64,000 bases of DNA from Siphonodentalium dalli (GCA_032622095.1 CP136063.1:268577426-268641425), one strand, 5' to 3'; counted from the stretch's first letter, positions 38,657-52,345 are shown. Made by a program: numbers and translations. Notes: generated from the sequence alone by a model not told the origin.

Positions 38657-40305
38657 TGGCCACATAATCACCATTTCTACCCGCCTTACAGAAAACCCGG
38701 ACCAGTTGACCGTCGTTTGACCACCCACGGATATCCTGGAGGGATGGCAAATAAGAAATCGACCAATTTTGAAGAAAATTTCGTATAGTTTGAACATTTA
38801 GTGGCACAAGCTGTCCCTCTATGGCCACATAATCACAATTTCTACCCGCCTTACAGAAAACCCGGACCAGTTGACCGTCGGTTGACCACACACGGATATC
38901 CTGGGGGGATAGCAAATAAGAAATCGACCAATTTTGAAGGAAATTTCGTATAGTTTGAACATTTAGTGGCACAAGCTGTCGCTATATGGCCACATAATCA
39001 CAATTTCTACCCGCCTTACAGAAAACCCGAACCAGTTGACCGTCGGTTGACAACCCACGGATATCCTGGGGGGATGGCAAATAAGAAATCGACAAATTTT
39101 GAAGGAAATTTCGTATAGTTTGAACATTTAGTGGCACATGCTGTCGCTATATGGCCACATAATCACCATTTCTACCCGCCTTACAGAAAACCCGGACCAG
39201 GTGACCGTCGGTTGTCCACCCACGGATATCCTGGGGGATGGCAAAATAAGAAATCGACAAATTTTGAAGAAAATTTCGTATAGTTTGAACATTTAGTGGC
39301 ACAAGCTGTCGCTATATGGCCACAAAATCACAATTTCTACCCGCCTTACAGAAAACCCGGACCAGTTGACCGTCGGTTGACCACCCACGGATATCCTGGG
39401 GGGATGGCAAATAAGAAATCGACAAATTTTGAAGGAAATTTCATATAGTTTGAACATTTAGTGGCACAAGCTGTCGCTATATGGCCACATAATCACCATT
39501 TCTACCCGCCTTACAGATAATCCGGACCAGTTGACCGTCGGTTGAACACCCACGGATATCCTGGGGGATGGCAAATAAGGAATCGACCAATTTTGAAGAA
39601 AATTTCGTATAGTTTGAACATTTAGTGGCACAAGCTGTCGCCCTATGGCCACATAATCAAAATTTCTACCCGCCTTACAGAAAACCCGGACCAGTTGACC
39701 GTCGGTTGACCACCCACGGATATCCTGGGGGGATGGCAAATAAGAAATCGACAAATTTTGAAGGAAATTTCATATAGTTTGAACATTTAGTGGCACAAGC
39801 TGTCGCTATATGGCCACATAATTACAATTTCTACCCGCCTTACAGAAAACCCGGACCAGTTGACCGTCGGTTGACCACCCACGGATATCCTGGAGGGATG
39901 GCATATAAGAAATCGACCAATTTTGAAGGAAATTTCGTATAGTTTGAACATTTAGTGGCACAAGCTGTCGCTATATGGCCACATTATCACCATTTCTACC
40001 CGCCTTACAGAAAACCCGGACCAGTTGACCGTCGGTTGACCACCCACGGATATCCTGGGAGGATGGCAAATAAGAAATCGACCAATTTTGAAGGAAATTT
40101 CTAATAGTTTGAACATTTAGTGGCACAAGCTGTCGCTATATGGCCAAATAATCACAATTTCTACCCGCCTTACAGAAAACCCGGACCAGTTGACCGTCGG
40201 TTGACCACCCACGAATATCCTGGGGGGATGGCAAATAAGAAATCGACCAATTTTGAAGGAAATTTCGTATAGTTTGAACATCTAGTGGCACAAGCTGTCG
40301 CTATA
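38657..40305 (+). repeat. 10-monomer partial HOR, copy C3
   Basis: 1649 bp repeating the first nine monomers of C2 at a 2972-bp offset (G, M, E, T1/A chimera, K, CAGATAATCC, L, GCATATAAG, TTCTAATAG). It ends with a new monomer starting TGGCCAAATA and carrying CACGAATATCC (40141-40305). The segment from about 39.15 kb to about 40.95 kb repeats again at 45.91-47.71 kb with an offset of about 6762 bp. Confidence 0.8.
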
Positions 40306-41295
40306 TGGCCACATATTCACCATTTCTACCCGCCTTACAGAAAACCCGGACCAGTTGACCGTCGTTTGACCACCCACGGATATCCTGGAGGGATGGCAAA
40401 TAAGAAATCGACCAATTTCGAAGAAAATTTCGTATAGTTTGAACATTTAGTGGCACAAGCTGTCCCTCTATGGCCACATAATCACAATTTCTACCCGCCT
40501 TACAGAAAACCCGGTCCAGTTGACCGTCGGTTGACCACACACGGATATCCTGGGGGTATAGCAAATAAGAAATCGACCAATTTTGAAGGAAATTTCGTAT
40601 AGTTTGAACATTTAGTGGCACAAGCTGTCGCTATATGGCCACATAATCACAATTTCTACCCGCCTTACAGAAAACCCGAACCAGTTGACCGTCGGTTGAC
40701 AACCCACGGATATCCTGGGGGGATGGCAAATAAGAAATCGACAAATTTTGAAGGAAATTTCGTATAGTTTGAACATTTGGTGGCACATGCTGTCGCTATA
40801 TGGCCACATAATCACCATTTCTACCCGCCTTACAGAAAACCCGGACCAGGTGACCGTCGGTTGTCCACCCACGGATATCCTGGGGGGATGGCAAAATAAG
40901 AAATCGACCAATTTTGAAGGAAATTTCGTATAGTTTGAACATTTAGTGGCACAAGCTGTCGCTATATGGCCACAAAATCACAATTTCTACCCGCCTTACA
41001 GAAAACCCGGACCAGTTGACCGTCGGTTGACCACCCACGGATATCCTGGGGGATGGCAAATAAGAAATCGACAAATTTTGAAGGAAATTTCATATAGTTT
41101 GAACATTTAGTGGCACAAGCTGTCGCTATATGGCCACATAATCACCATTTCTACCCGCCTTACAGCAAATCCGTACAAGTTGACCGTCGGTTGACCACCC
41201 ACGAATATCCTGGGGGGATGGCAAATAAGAAATCGACCAATTTTGAAGGAAATTTCGTATAGTTTGAACATCTAGTGGCACAAGCTGTCGCTATA
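40306..41295 (+). repeat. 6-monomer tandem duplication, copy 1
   Basis: 990 bp: G, M, E, T1 (with CATTTGGTGGC just before it), K, and a chimeric monomer at 41131-41295. Rare bases CATATTCACC (40313), CAATTTCGAAG (40415) and CCGGTCCAG are repeated exactly 990 bp later. One private change is GGGGGTATAGC at about 40552. Confidence 0.88.
41131..41295 (+). repeat. Chimeric monomer at duplication joint
   Basis: The left side carries CAGCAAATCCG and TACAAGTT of class R (as at 42122). The right side carries CACGAATATCC, as in the monomer at 40141 that opens the duplicated segment. The switch must lie between 41178 and 41203, a stretch where both parents are identical. This is the joint expected when an in-register unequal crossover duplicates six monomers. 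Confidence 0.9.
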
Positions 41296-43275
41296 TGGCC
41301 ACATATTCACCATTTCTACCCGCCTTACAGAAAACCCGGACCAGTTGACCGTCGTTTGACCACCCACGGATATCCTGGAGGGATGGCAAATAAGAAATCG
41401 ACCAATTTCGAAGAAAATTTCGTATAGTTTGAACATTTAGTGGCACAAGCTGTCCCTCTATGGCCACATAATCACAATTTCTACCCGCCTTACAGAAAAC
41501 CCGGTCCAGTTGACCGTCGGTTGACCACACACGGATATCCTGGGGGGATAGCAAATAAGAAATCGACCAATTTTGAAGGAAATTTCGTATAGTTTGAACA
41601 TTTAGTGGCACAAGCTGTCGCTATATGGCCACATAATCACAATTTCTACCCGCCTTACAGAAAACCCGAACCAGTTGACCGTCGGTTGACAACCCACGGA
41701 TATCCTGGGGGGATGGCAAATAAGAAATCGACAAATTTTGAAGGAAATTTCGTATAGTTTGAACATTTGGTGGCACATGCTGTCGCTATATGGCCACATA
41801 ATCACCATTTCTACCCGCCTTACAGAAAACCCGGACCAGGTGACCGTCGGTTGTCCACCCACGGATATCCTGGGGGGATGGCAAAATAAGAAATCGACCA
41901 ATTTTGAAGGAAATTTCGTATAGTTTGAACATTTAGTGGCACAAGCTGTCGCTATATGGCCACAAAATCACAATTTCTACCCGCCTTACAGAAAACCCGG
42001 ACCAGTTGACGGTCGGTTGACCACCCACGGATATCCTGGGTGGATGGCAAATAAGAAATCGACAAATTTTGAAGGAAATTTCATATAGTTTGAACATTTA
42101 GTGGCACAAGCTGTCGCTATATGGCCACATAATCACCATTTCTACCCGCCTTACAGCAAATCCGTACAAGTTGACCGTCGGTTGACCACCCACGGATATC
42201 CTGGGGGGATGGCAAATAAGAAATCGACCAATTTTGAAGGAAATTTCGTATAGTTTGAACATTTAGTGGCACATGCTGTCGCTATATGGCCACATAATCA
42301 CCATTACTACCAGCCTTACAGAAAACCCGGACCAGGTGACCGTCGGTTGTCCACCCACGGATATCCTGGGGGGCTGGCAAATAAGAAATCGACCAATTTT
42401 GAAGGAAATTTCGTATAGTTTAAACATTTAGTGGCACAAGCTGTCGCCAAATGGCCACATAATCACCATTTCTACCCGCCTTACAGAAAACCCGGACCAG
42501 TTGACCGTCGGTTGACCACCCACGGATATCCTGGGGGGATGGCAAATAAGAAATCGACCAATTTTGAAGAAAATTTCGTATAGTTTGAACATTTAGTGGC
42601 ACAAGCTGTCGCTATATGGCCACATAATCACAATTTCTACCCGCCTTACAGAAAACCCGGACCAGTTGACCGTCGGTTGACCACCCACGGATATCCTGGG
42701 GGATGGCAAATAAGAAATCGACAAATTTTGAAGGAAATTTCATATAGTTTGAACATTTAGTGGCACAAACTTTCGCTATATGGCCACATAATCACCATTT
42801 CTACCCGCCTTACAGAAAATCCGGACCAGTTGACCGTCGGTTGACCACCCACGGATATCCTGGGGGGATGGCAAATAAGAAATCGACCAATTTTGAAGGA
42901 AATTTCGTATAGTTTGAACATTTAGTGACACAAGCTGTCGCTATATGGCCACCTAATCACCATTTCTACCCGCCTTACAGAAAACCCGGACCAGTTGCCC
43001 GTCGGTTGAACACCCACGGATATCCTGGAGGGATGGCAAATAAGAAATCGACCAATTTTGAAGGAAATTTCTAATAGTTTGAACATTTAGTGGCACAAGC
43101 TGTCGCTATATGGCCCCATAATCACAATTTCTACCCGCCTTACAGAAAACCCGGACCAGTTGACCGTCGGTTGACCACCCACGAATATCCTGGGGGGATG
43201 GCAAATAAGAAATCGACCAATTTTGAAGGAAATTTCGTATAGTTTGAACATCTAGTGGCACAAGCTGTCGCTATA
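41296..43275 (+). repeat. 12-monomer block with 6-mer copy 2
   Basis: 1980 bp: G, M, E, T1, K, R (second copy of the 6-monomer set), then T2 with ACTACCAGCC and GGGGGGCTGGC, W without the GATAGC change, N, an AAATCCGG monomer with CAAACTTTCGC, a CACCTAATC / TTGCCCG / TTGAACACC monomer, and a CACGAATATCC monomer with GGCCCCATA. Its second half recurs at about 48.9-49.9 kb and again near 53.3-54.3, 55.6-56.6 and 60.7-61.7 kb. Confidence 0.82.
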
Positions 43276-46200
43276 TGGCCACATAATCACCATTTCTACC
43301 CGCCTTACAGAAAACCCGGACCAGTTGACCGTCGTTTGACCACCCACGGATATCCTGGAGGGATGGCAAATAAGAAATCGACCAATTTTGAAGAAAATTT
43401 CGTATAGTTTGAACATTTAGTGGCACAAGCTGTCCCTCTATGGCCACATAATCACAATTTCTACCCGCCTTACAGAAAACCCGGTCCAGTTGACCGTCGG
43501 TTGACCACACACGGATATCCTGGGGGGATAGCAAATAAGAAATCGACCAATTTTGAAGGAAATTTCGTATAGTTTGAACATTTAGTGGCACAAGCTGTCG
43601 CTATATGGCCACATAATCACAATTTCTACCCGCCTTACAGAAAACCCGAACCAGTTGACCGTCGGTTGACAACCCACGGATATCCTGGGGGGATGGCAAA
43701 TAAGAAATCGACAAATTTTGAAGGAAATTTCGTATAGTTTGAACATTTGGTGGCACATGCTGTCGTTATATGGCCACATAATCACCATTTCTACCCGCCT
43801 TACAGAAAACCCGGACCAGGTGACCGTCGGTTGTCCACCCACGGATATCCTGGGGGGATGGCAAAATAAGAAATCGACCAATTTTGAAGGAAATTTCGTA
43901 TAGTTTGAACATTTAGTGGCACAAGCTGTCGCTATATGGCCACAAAATCACAATTTCTACCCGCCTTACAGAAAACCCGGACCAGTTGACCGTCGGTTGA
44001 CCACCCACGGATATCCTGGGGGGATGGCAAATAAGAAATCGACAAATTTTGAAGGAAATTTCATATAGTTTGAACATTTAGTGGCACAAGCTGTCGCTAT
44101 ATGGCCACATAATCACCATTTCTACCCGCCTTACAGCAAATCCGTACAAGTTGACCGTCGGTTGACCACCCACGGATATCCTGGGGGGATGGCAAATAAG
44201 AAATCGACCAATTTTGAAGGAAATTTCGTATAGTTTGAACATTTAGTGGCACAAGCTGTCGCTATATGGCCACATAATCACCATTTCTACCCGCCTTACA
44301 GAAAACCCGGACCAGTTGACCGTCGGTTGAACACCCACGGATATCCTGGGGGGATGGCAAATAAGGAATCGACCAATTTTGAAGAAAATTTCGTATAGTT
44401 TGAACATTTAGTGGCACAAGCTGTCGCTCTATGGCCATATAATCACAATTTCTACCCGCCTTACAGAAAACCCGGACCAGTTGACCGTCGGTTGACCACC
44501 CACGGATATCCTGGCGGATGGCAAATAAGAAATAGACAAATTTTGAAGGAAATTTCATATAGTTTGAACATTTAGTGGCACAAGCTGTCGCTATATGGCC
44601 ACATAATCACCATTTCTACCCGCCTTACAGAAAATCCGTACCAGTTGACCGTCGGTTGACCACCCACGGATATCCTGGGGGATGGCAAATAAGGAATCGA
44701 CCAATTTTGAAGAAAATTTCGTATAGTTTGAACATTTAGTGGCACAAGCTGTCGCTCTATGGCCACATAATCACAATTTCTACCCGCCTTACAGAAAACC
44801 CGGACCAGTTGACCGTCGGTTGACCACCCACGGATATCCTGGGGGGATGGCAAATAAGAAATCGACAAATTTTGAAGGAAATTTCATATAGTTTGAACAT
44901 TTAGTGGCACAAGCTGTCGCTATATGGCCACATAATCACCATTTCTACCCGCCTTACAGAAAATCCGGACCAGTTGACCGTCGGTTGACCACCCACGGAT
45001 ATCCTGGGGGATGGCAAATAAGAAATCGACCAATTTTGAAGGAAATTTCGTATAGTTTGAACATTTAGTGGCACAAGCTGTCGCTATATGGCCACATAAT
45101 CACCATTTCTACCCGCCTTATAGAAAACCCGGACCAGTTGAACGTCGGTTGACCACCCACGGATATCCTGGGGGGATGGCAAATAAGAAATCGACAAATT
45201 TTGAAGGAAATTTCGTATAGTTTGAACATTTAGTGTCACAATCTGTCGCTATATGGCCACATAATTACCATTTCTACCCGCCTTTCAGAAAATCCGGACC
45301 AGTTGACCGTCGGTTGACCACCCACGGATATCATGGGGGGATGGAAAATAAGAAATCGACAAATTTTGAAGGAAATTTCGTATAGTTTGAACATTTAGTG
45401 GCACATGCTGTCGCTATATGGCCACATAATCACCATTACTACCCGCCTTACAGAAAACCCGGACCAGATGACCGTCGGTTGTCCACCCACGGATATCCTG
45501 GGGAGATGGCAAATAAGAAATCGACAAATTTTGAAGGAAATTTCGTATAGTTTAAACATTTAGTGGCACAAGCTGTCGCCAAATGGCCACATAATCACCA
45601 TTTCTACCCGCCTTACAGAAAACCCGGACCAGTTGACCGTCGGTTGACCACCCACGGATATCCTGGGGGGATAGCAAATAAGAAATCGACCAATTTTGAA
45701 GAAAATTTCATATAGTTTGAACATTTAGTGGCACAAGCTGTCGCTATATGGCCACATAATCACAATTTCTACCCGCCTTACAGAAAATCCGGACCAGTTG
45801 ACCGTCGGTTGACCACCCACGGATATCCTGGGGGGATGGCAAATAAGAAATCGACAAATTTTGAAGGAAATTTCGTATAGTTTGAACATTTAGTGGCACA
45901 TGCTGTCGCTATATGGCCACATAATCACCATTTCTACCCGCCTTACAGAAAACCCGGACCAGGTGACCGTCGGTTGTCCACCCACGGATATCCTGGGGGA
46001 TGGCAAAATAAGAAATCGACAAATTTTGAAGAAAATTTCGTATAGTTTGAACATTTAGTGGCACAAGCTGTCGCTATATGGCCACAAAATCACAATTTCT
46101 ACCCGCCTTACAGAAAACCCGGACCAGTTGACCGTCGGTTGACCACCCACGGATATCCTGGGGGGATGGCAAATAAGAAATCGACAAATTTTGAAGGAAA

Positions 46201-47066
46201 TTTCATATAGTTTGAACATTTAGTGGCACAAGCTGTCGCTATATGGCCACATAATCACCATTTCTACCCGCCTTACAGATAATCCGGACCAGTTGACCGT
46301 CGGTTGAACACCCACGGATATCCTGGGGGATGGCAAATAAGGAATCGACCAATTTTGAAGAAAATTTCGTATAGTTTGAACATTTAGTGGCACAAGCTGT
46401 CGCCCTATGGCCACATAATCAAAATTTCTACCCGCCTTACAGAAAACCCGGACCAGTTGACCGTCGGTTGACCACCCACGGATATCCTGGGGGGATGGCA
46501 AATAAGAAATCGACAAATTTTGAAGGAAATTTCATATAGTTTGAACATTTAGTGGCACAAGCTGTCGCTATATGGCCACATAATTACAATTTCTACCCGC
46601 CTTACAGAAAACCCGGACCAGTTGACCGTCGGTTGACCACCCACGGATATCCTGGAGGGATGGCATATAAGAAATCGACCAATTTTGAAGGAAATTTCGT
46701 ATAGTTTGAACATTTAGTGGCACAAGCTGTCGCTATATGGCCACATTATCACCATTTCTACCCGCCTTACAGAAAACCCGGACCAGTTGACCGTCGGTTG
46801 ACCACCCACGGATATCCTGGGGGGATGGCAAATAAGAAATCGACCAATTTTGAAGGAAATTTCTAATAGTTTGAACATTTAGTGGCACAAGCTGTCGCTA
46901 TATGGCCAAATAATCACAATTTCTACCCGCCTTACAGAAAACCCGGACCAGTTGACCGTCGGTTGACCACCCACGAATATCCTGGGGGATGGCAAATAAG
47001 AAATCGACCAATTTTGAAGGAAATTTCGTATAGTTTGAACATCTAGTGGCACAAGCTGTCGCTATA
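43276..47066 (+). repeat. 23-monomer mosaic block
   Basis: 3791 bp built from two recognisable sources. 43937-45748 (K, R, A, a GCTCTATGG monomer with CTGGCGG and AAATAGAC, and on through S, C, T2, W) matches 61912-63722 at an offset of 17975 bp. 45914-47066 matches 39152-40305 at about 6762 bp. The two parts meet in a chimeric monomer at 45749-45913. The block ends in the CACGAATATCC monomer before G at 47067. Confidence 0.82.
45749..45913 (+). repeat. Chimeric monomer joining two duplicated blocks
   Basis: The left part follows the N monomer found after W (CACAATTTC, TTGACCACCC). The right part ends with CGTATAG and GGCACATGCTG, as in class E before T1 at 38987-39151. The homologue at 63723 instead keeps CATATAG and GGCACAAGC. 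The exchange lies between about 45818 and 45880. Confidence 0.8.
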
Positions 47067-49871
47067 TGGCCACATAATCACCATTTCTACCCGCCTTACA
47101 GAAAACCCGGACCAGTTGACCGTCGTTTGACCACCCACGGATATCCTGGAGGGATGGCAAATAAGAAATCGACCAATTTCGAAGAAAATTTCGTATAGTT
47201 TGAACATTTAGTGGCACAAGCTGTCCCTCTATGGCCACATAATCACAATTTCTACCCGCCTTACAGAAAACCCGGTCCAGTTGACCGTCGGTTGACCACA
47301 CACGGATATCCTGGGGGGATAGCAAATAAGAAATCGACCAATTTTGAAGGAAATTTCGTATAGTTTGAACATTTAGTGGCACAAGCTGTCGCTATATGGC
47401 CACATAATCACAATTTCTACCCGCCTTACAGAAAACCCGAACCAGTTGACCGTCGGTTGACAACCCACGGATATCCTGGGGGGATGGCAAATAAGAAATC
47501 GACAAATTTTGAAGGAAATTTCGTATAGTTTGAACATTTGGTGGCACATGCTGTCGCTATATGGCCACATAATCACCATTTCTACCCGCCTTACAGAAAA
47601 CCCGGACCAGGTGACCGTCGGTTGTCCACCCACGGATATCCTGGGGGGATGGCAAAATAAGAAATCGACCAATTTTGAAGGAAATTTCGTATAGTTTGAA
47701 CATTTAGTGGCACAAGCTGTCGCTATATGGCCACAAAATCACAATTTCTACCCGCCTTACAGAAAACCCGGACCAGTTGACCGTCGGTTGACCACCCACG
47801 GATATCCTGGGGGGATGGCAAATAAGAAATCGACAAATTTTGAAGGAAATTTCATATAGTTTGAACATTTAGTGGCACAAGCTGTCGCTATATGGCCAAA
47901 TAATCACCATTTCTACCCGCCTTACAGCAAATCCGTACAAGTTGACCGTCGGTTGACCACCCACGGATATCCTGGGGGGATGGCAAATAAGAAATCGACC
48001 AATTTTGAAGGAAATTTCGTATAGTTTGAACATTTAGTGGCACAAGCTGTCGCTATATGGCCACATAATCACCATTTCTACCCGCCTTACAGAAAACCCG
48101 GACCAGTTGACCGTCGGTTGACCACCCACGGATATCCTGGAGGGATGGCAAATAAGAAATCGACCAATTTTGAAGAAAATTTCGTATAGTTTGAACATTT
48201 AGTGGCACAAGCTGTCGCTATATGGCCACATAATCACAATTTCTACCCGCCTTACAGAAAACCCGGACCAGTTGACCGTCGGTCGACCACACACGGATAT
48301 CCTGGGGGGATAGCAAATAAGAAATCGACCAATTTTGAAGGAAATTTCGTATAGTTTGAACATTTAGTGGCACAAGCTGTCGCTATATGGCCACATAATC
48401 ACAATTTCTACCCGCCTTACAGAAAACCCGGACCAGTTGACCGTCGGTCGACCACACACGGATATCCTGGGGGGATAGCAAATAAGAAATCGACCAATTT
48501 TGAAGGAAATTTCGTATAGTTTGAACATTTAGTGGCACAAGCTGTCGCTATATGGCCACATAATCACCATTTCTACCCGCCTTATAGAAAACCCGGACCA
48601 GTTGAACGTCGGTTGACCACCCACGGATATCCTGGGGGGATGGCAAATAAGAAATCGACAAATTTTGCAGGAAATTTCTTATAGTTTGAACATTTAGTGT
48701 CACAAGCTGTCGCTATATGGCCACATAATCACCATTTCTACCCGCCTTTCAGAAAACCCGGACCAGTTGACCGTCGGTTGACCACCCACGGATATCATGG
48801 GGGGATGGCAAATAAGAAATCGACAAATTTTGAAGGAAATTTCGTATAGTTTGAACATTTAGTGGCACATGCTGTCGCTATATGGCCACATAATCACCAT
48901 TACTACCAGCCTTACAGAAAACCCGGACCAGGTGACCGTCGGTTGTCCACCCACGGATATCCTGGGGGGCTGGCAAATAAGAAATCGACCAATTTTGAAG
49001 GAAATTTCGTATAGTTTAAACATTTAGTGGCACAAGCTGTCGCCAAATGGCCACATAATCACCATTTCTACCCGCCTTACAGAAAACCCGGACCAGTTGA
49101 CCGTCGGTTGACCACCCACGGATATCCTGGGGGGATGGCAAATAAGAAATCGACCAATTTTGAAGAAAATTTCGTATAGTTTGAACATTTAGTGGCACAA
49201 GCTGTCGCTATATGGCCACATAATCACAATTTCTACCCGCCTTACAGAAAACCCGGACCAGTTGACCGTCGGTTGACCACCCACGGATATCCTGGGGGAT
49301 GGCAAATAAGAAATCGACAAATTTTGAAGGAAATTTCATATAGTTTGAACATTTAGTGGCACAAGCTGTCGCTATATGGCCACATAATCACCATTTCTAC
49401 CCGCCTTACAGAAAATCCGGACCAGTTGACCGTCGGTTGACCACCCACGGATATCCTGGGGGGATGGCAAATAAGAAATCGACCAATTTTGAAGGAAATT
49501 TCGTATAGTTTGAACATTTAGTGACACAAGCTGTCGCTATATGGCCACCTAATCACCATTTCTACCCGCCTTACAGAAAACCCGGACCAGTTGCCCGTCG
49601 GTTGAACACCCACGGATATCCTGGAGGGATGGCAAATAAGAAATCGACCAATTTTGAAGGAAATTTCTAATAGTTTGAACATTTAGTGGCACAAGCTGTC
49701 GCTATATGGCCACATAATCACAATTTCTACCCGCCTTACAGAAAACCCGGACCAGTTGACCGTCGGTTGACCACCCACGAATATCCTGTGGGGATGGCAA
49801 ATAAGAAATCGACCAATTTTGAAGGAAATTTCGTATAGTTTGAACATCTAGTGGCACAAGCTGTCGCTATA
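47067..49871 (+). repeat. 17-monomer HOR (2805 bp)
   Basis: Exactly 17 x 165 bp: G, M, E, T1, K, R (with TGGCCAAATAATC), a CTGGAGGG monomer, two identical Y monomers (48223 and 48388), S with TTTGCAGG and TTCTTATAG, C (GGCAAATAAG form), T2 with ACTACCAGCC, W, N, an AAATCCGG monomer, a CACCTAATC / TTGCCCG monomer, and a CACGAATATCC monomer with CCTGTGGGG. Compared with 41296-43275 it carries an extra internal set (CTGGAGGG, Y, Y, S, C). Confidence 0.82.
48223..48552 (+). repeat. Single-monomer tandem duplication
   Basis: Two adjacent Y-class monomers, 48223-48387 and 48388-48552, both with GGTCGACCACAC and GGGATAGC, read the same at every base I compared. Elsewhere in the window neighbouring monomers are of different classes, so this is a local 165-bp duplication that has not yet diverged. 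Confidence 0.88.
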
Positions 49872-50861
49872 TGGCCACATAATCACCATTTCTACCCGCC
49901 TTACAGAAAACCCGGACCAGTTGACCGTCGTTTGACCACCCACGGATATCCTGGAGGGATGGCAAATAAGAAATCGACCAATTTTGAAGAAAATTTCGTA
50001 TAGTTTGAACATTTAGTGGCACAAGCTGTCCCTCTATGGCCACATAATCACAATTTCTACCCGCCTTACAGAAAACCCGGTCCAGTTGACCGTCGGTTGA
50101 CCACACACGGATATCCTGGGGGGATAGCAAATAAGAAATCGACCAATTTTGAAGGAAATTTCGTATAGTTTGAACATTTAGTGGCACAAGCTGTCGCTAT
50201 ATGGCCACATAATCACAATTTCTACCAGCCTTACAGAAAACCCGAACCAGTTGACCGTCGGTTGACAACCCACGGATATCCTGGGGGGATGGCAAATAAG
50301 AAATCGACAAATTTTGAAGGAAATTTCGTATAGTTTGAACATTTGGTGGCACATGCTGTCGCTATATGGCCACATAATCACCATTTCTACCCGCCTTACA
50401 GAAAACCCGGACCAGGTGACCGTCGGTTGTCCACCCACGGATATCCTGGGGGATGGCAAAATAAGAAATCGACCAATTTTGAAGGAAATTTCGTATAGTT
50501 TGAACATTTAGTGGCACAAGCTGTCGCTATATGGCCACAAAATCACAATTTCTACCCGCCTTACAGAAAACCCGGACCAGTTGACCGTCGGTTGACCACC
50601 CACGGATATCCTGGGGGGATGGCAAATAAGAAATCGACAAATTTTGAAGGAAATTTCATATAGTTTGAACATTTAGTGGCACAAGCTGTCGCTATATGGC
50701 CACATAATCACCATTTCTACCCGCCTTACAGCAAATCCGTACAAGTTGACCGTCGGTTGACCACCCACGGATATCCTGTGGGGATGGCAAATAAGAAATC
50801 GACCAATTTTGAAGGAAATTTCGTATAGTTTGAACATTTAGTGGCACAAGCTGTCGCTATA
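49872..50861 (+). repeat. 6-monomer G-M-E-T1-K-R block
   Basis: 990 bp with the same order as 40306-41295: G, M (50037), E (with CTACCAGCC at 50223), T1 (one G shorter), K, R (with CCTGTGGGG). The same set also opens the blocks at 41296, 43276, 47067 and 58778, so it behaves as a stable cassette in the right part of the array. Confidence 0.82.
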
Positions 50862-52345
50862 TGGCCACATAATCACCATTTCTACCCGCCTTACAGAAAA
50901 CCCGGACCAGTTGACCGTCGGTTGAACACCCACGGATATCCTGGGGGGATGGCAAATAAGGAATCGACCAATTTTGAAGAAAATTTCGTATAGTTTGAAC
51001 ATTTAGTGGCACAAGCTGTCGCTCTATGGCCACATAATCACAATTTCTACCCGCCTTACAGAAAACCCGGACCAGTTGACCGTCGGTCGACCACACACGG
51101 ATATCCTGGGGGGATAGCAAATAAGAAATCGACCAATTTTGAAGGAAATTTCGTATAGTTTGAACATTTAGTGGCACAAGCTGTCGCTATATGGCCACAT
51201 AATCACAATTTCTACCCGCCTTACAGAAAACCCGAACCAGTTGACCGTCGGTTGACAACCCACGGATATCCTGGGGGGATGGCAAAAAAGAAATCGACAA
51301 ATTTTGAAGGAAATTTCGTATAGTTTGAACATTTAGTGGCACCCGCTGTCGCTATATGGCCACATAATCACCATTTCTACCCGCCTTATAGAAAATCCGG
51401 ACCAGTTGACCGTCGGTTGACCACCCACGGATATCCTGGGGGGATGGCAAATAAGAAATCGACCAATTTTGAAGGAAATTTAGTATAGTTTGAACATTTA
51501 GTGGCACAAGCTGTCGCTATATGGCCACATAATCACCATTTCTACCCGCCTTATAGAAAACCCGGACCAGTTGAACGTCGGTTGACCACCCACGGATATC
51601 CTGGGGGGATGGCAAATAAGAAATCGACAAATTTTGCAGGAAATTTCTTATAGTTTGAACATTTAGTGTCACAAGCTGTCGCTATATGGCCACATAATCA
51701 CCATTTCTACCCGCCTTTCAGAAAACCCGGACCAGTTGACCGTCGGTTGACCACCCACGGATATCATGGGGGGATGGCAAATAAGAAATCGACAAATTTT
51801 GAAGGAAATTTCGTATAGTTTGAACATTTAGTGGCACATGCTGTCGCTATATGGCCACATAATCACCATTACTACCAGCCTTACAGAAAACCCGGACCAG
51901 GTGACCGTCGGTTGTCCACCCACGGATATCCTGGGGGGCTGGCAAATAAGAAATCGACCAATTTTGAAGGAAATTTCATATAGTTTAAACATTTAGTGGC
52001 ACAAGCTGTCGCCAAATGGCCACATAATCACCATTTCTACCCGCCTTACAGAAAACCCGGACCAGTTGACCGTCGGTTGACCACCCACGGATATCCTGGG
52101 GGGATGGCAAATAAGAAATCGACCAATTTTGAAGAAAATTTCGTATAGTTTGAACATTTAGTGGCACAAGCTGTCGCTATATGGCCACATAATCACAATT
52201 TCTACCCGCCTTACAGAAAACCCGGACCAGTTGACCGTCGGTTGACCACCCACGGATATCCTGGGGGATGGCAAATAAGAAATCGACAAATTTTGAAGGA
52301 AATTTCATATAGTTTGAACATTTAGTGGCACAAGCTGTCGCTATA
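50862..52345 (+). repeat. 9-monomer tandem duplication, copy 1
   Basis: 1484 bp: an A monomer, GCTCTATGG-Y, E with GGCAAAAAAG and a CCCGCTG tail, D2-like with TTTAGTATAG, S with TTTGCAGG and TTCTTATAG, C, T2 with ACTACCAGCC and GGGGGGCTGG, W (preceded by the rare CATATAGTTTAAAC), and N with five G. All of these markers recur 1484 bp later. One base short of nine full monomers. Confidence 0.88.

Noticed and set aside
40748-40933. Plus-strand open frames of about 61 codons recurring at 41738, 43718, 47509 and 59220
   Set aside because: Each spans the same E/T1 monomer junction in copied HORs. Recurrence comes from duplication, and there is no sign of coding selection or a recognisable protein.
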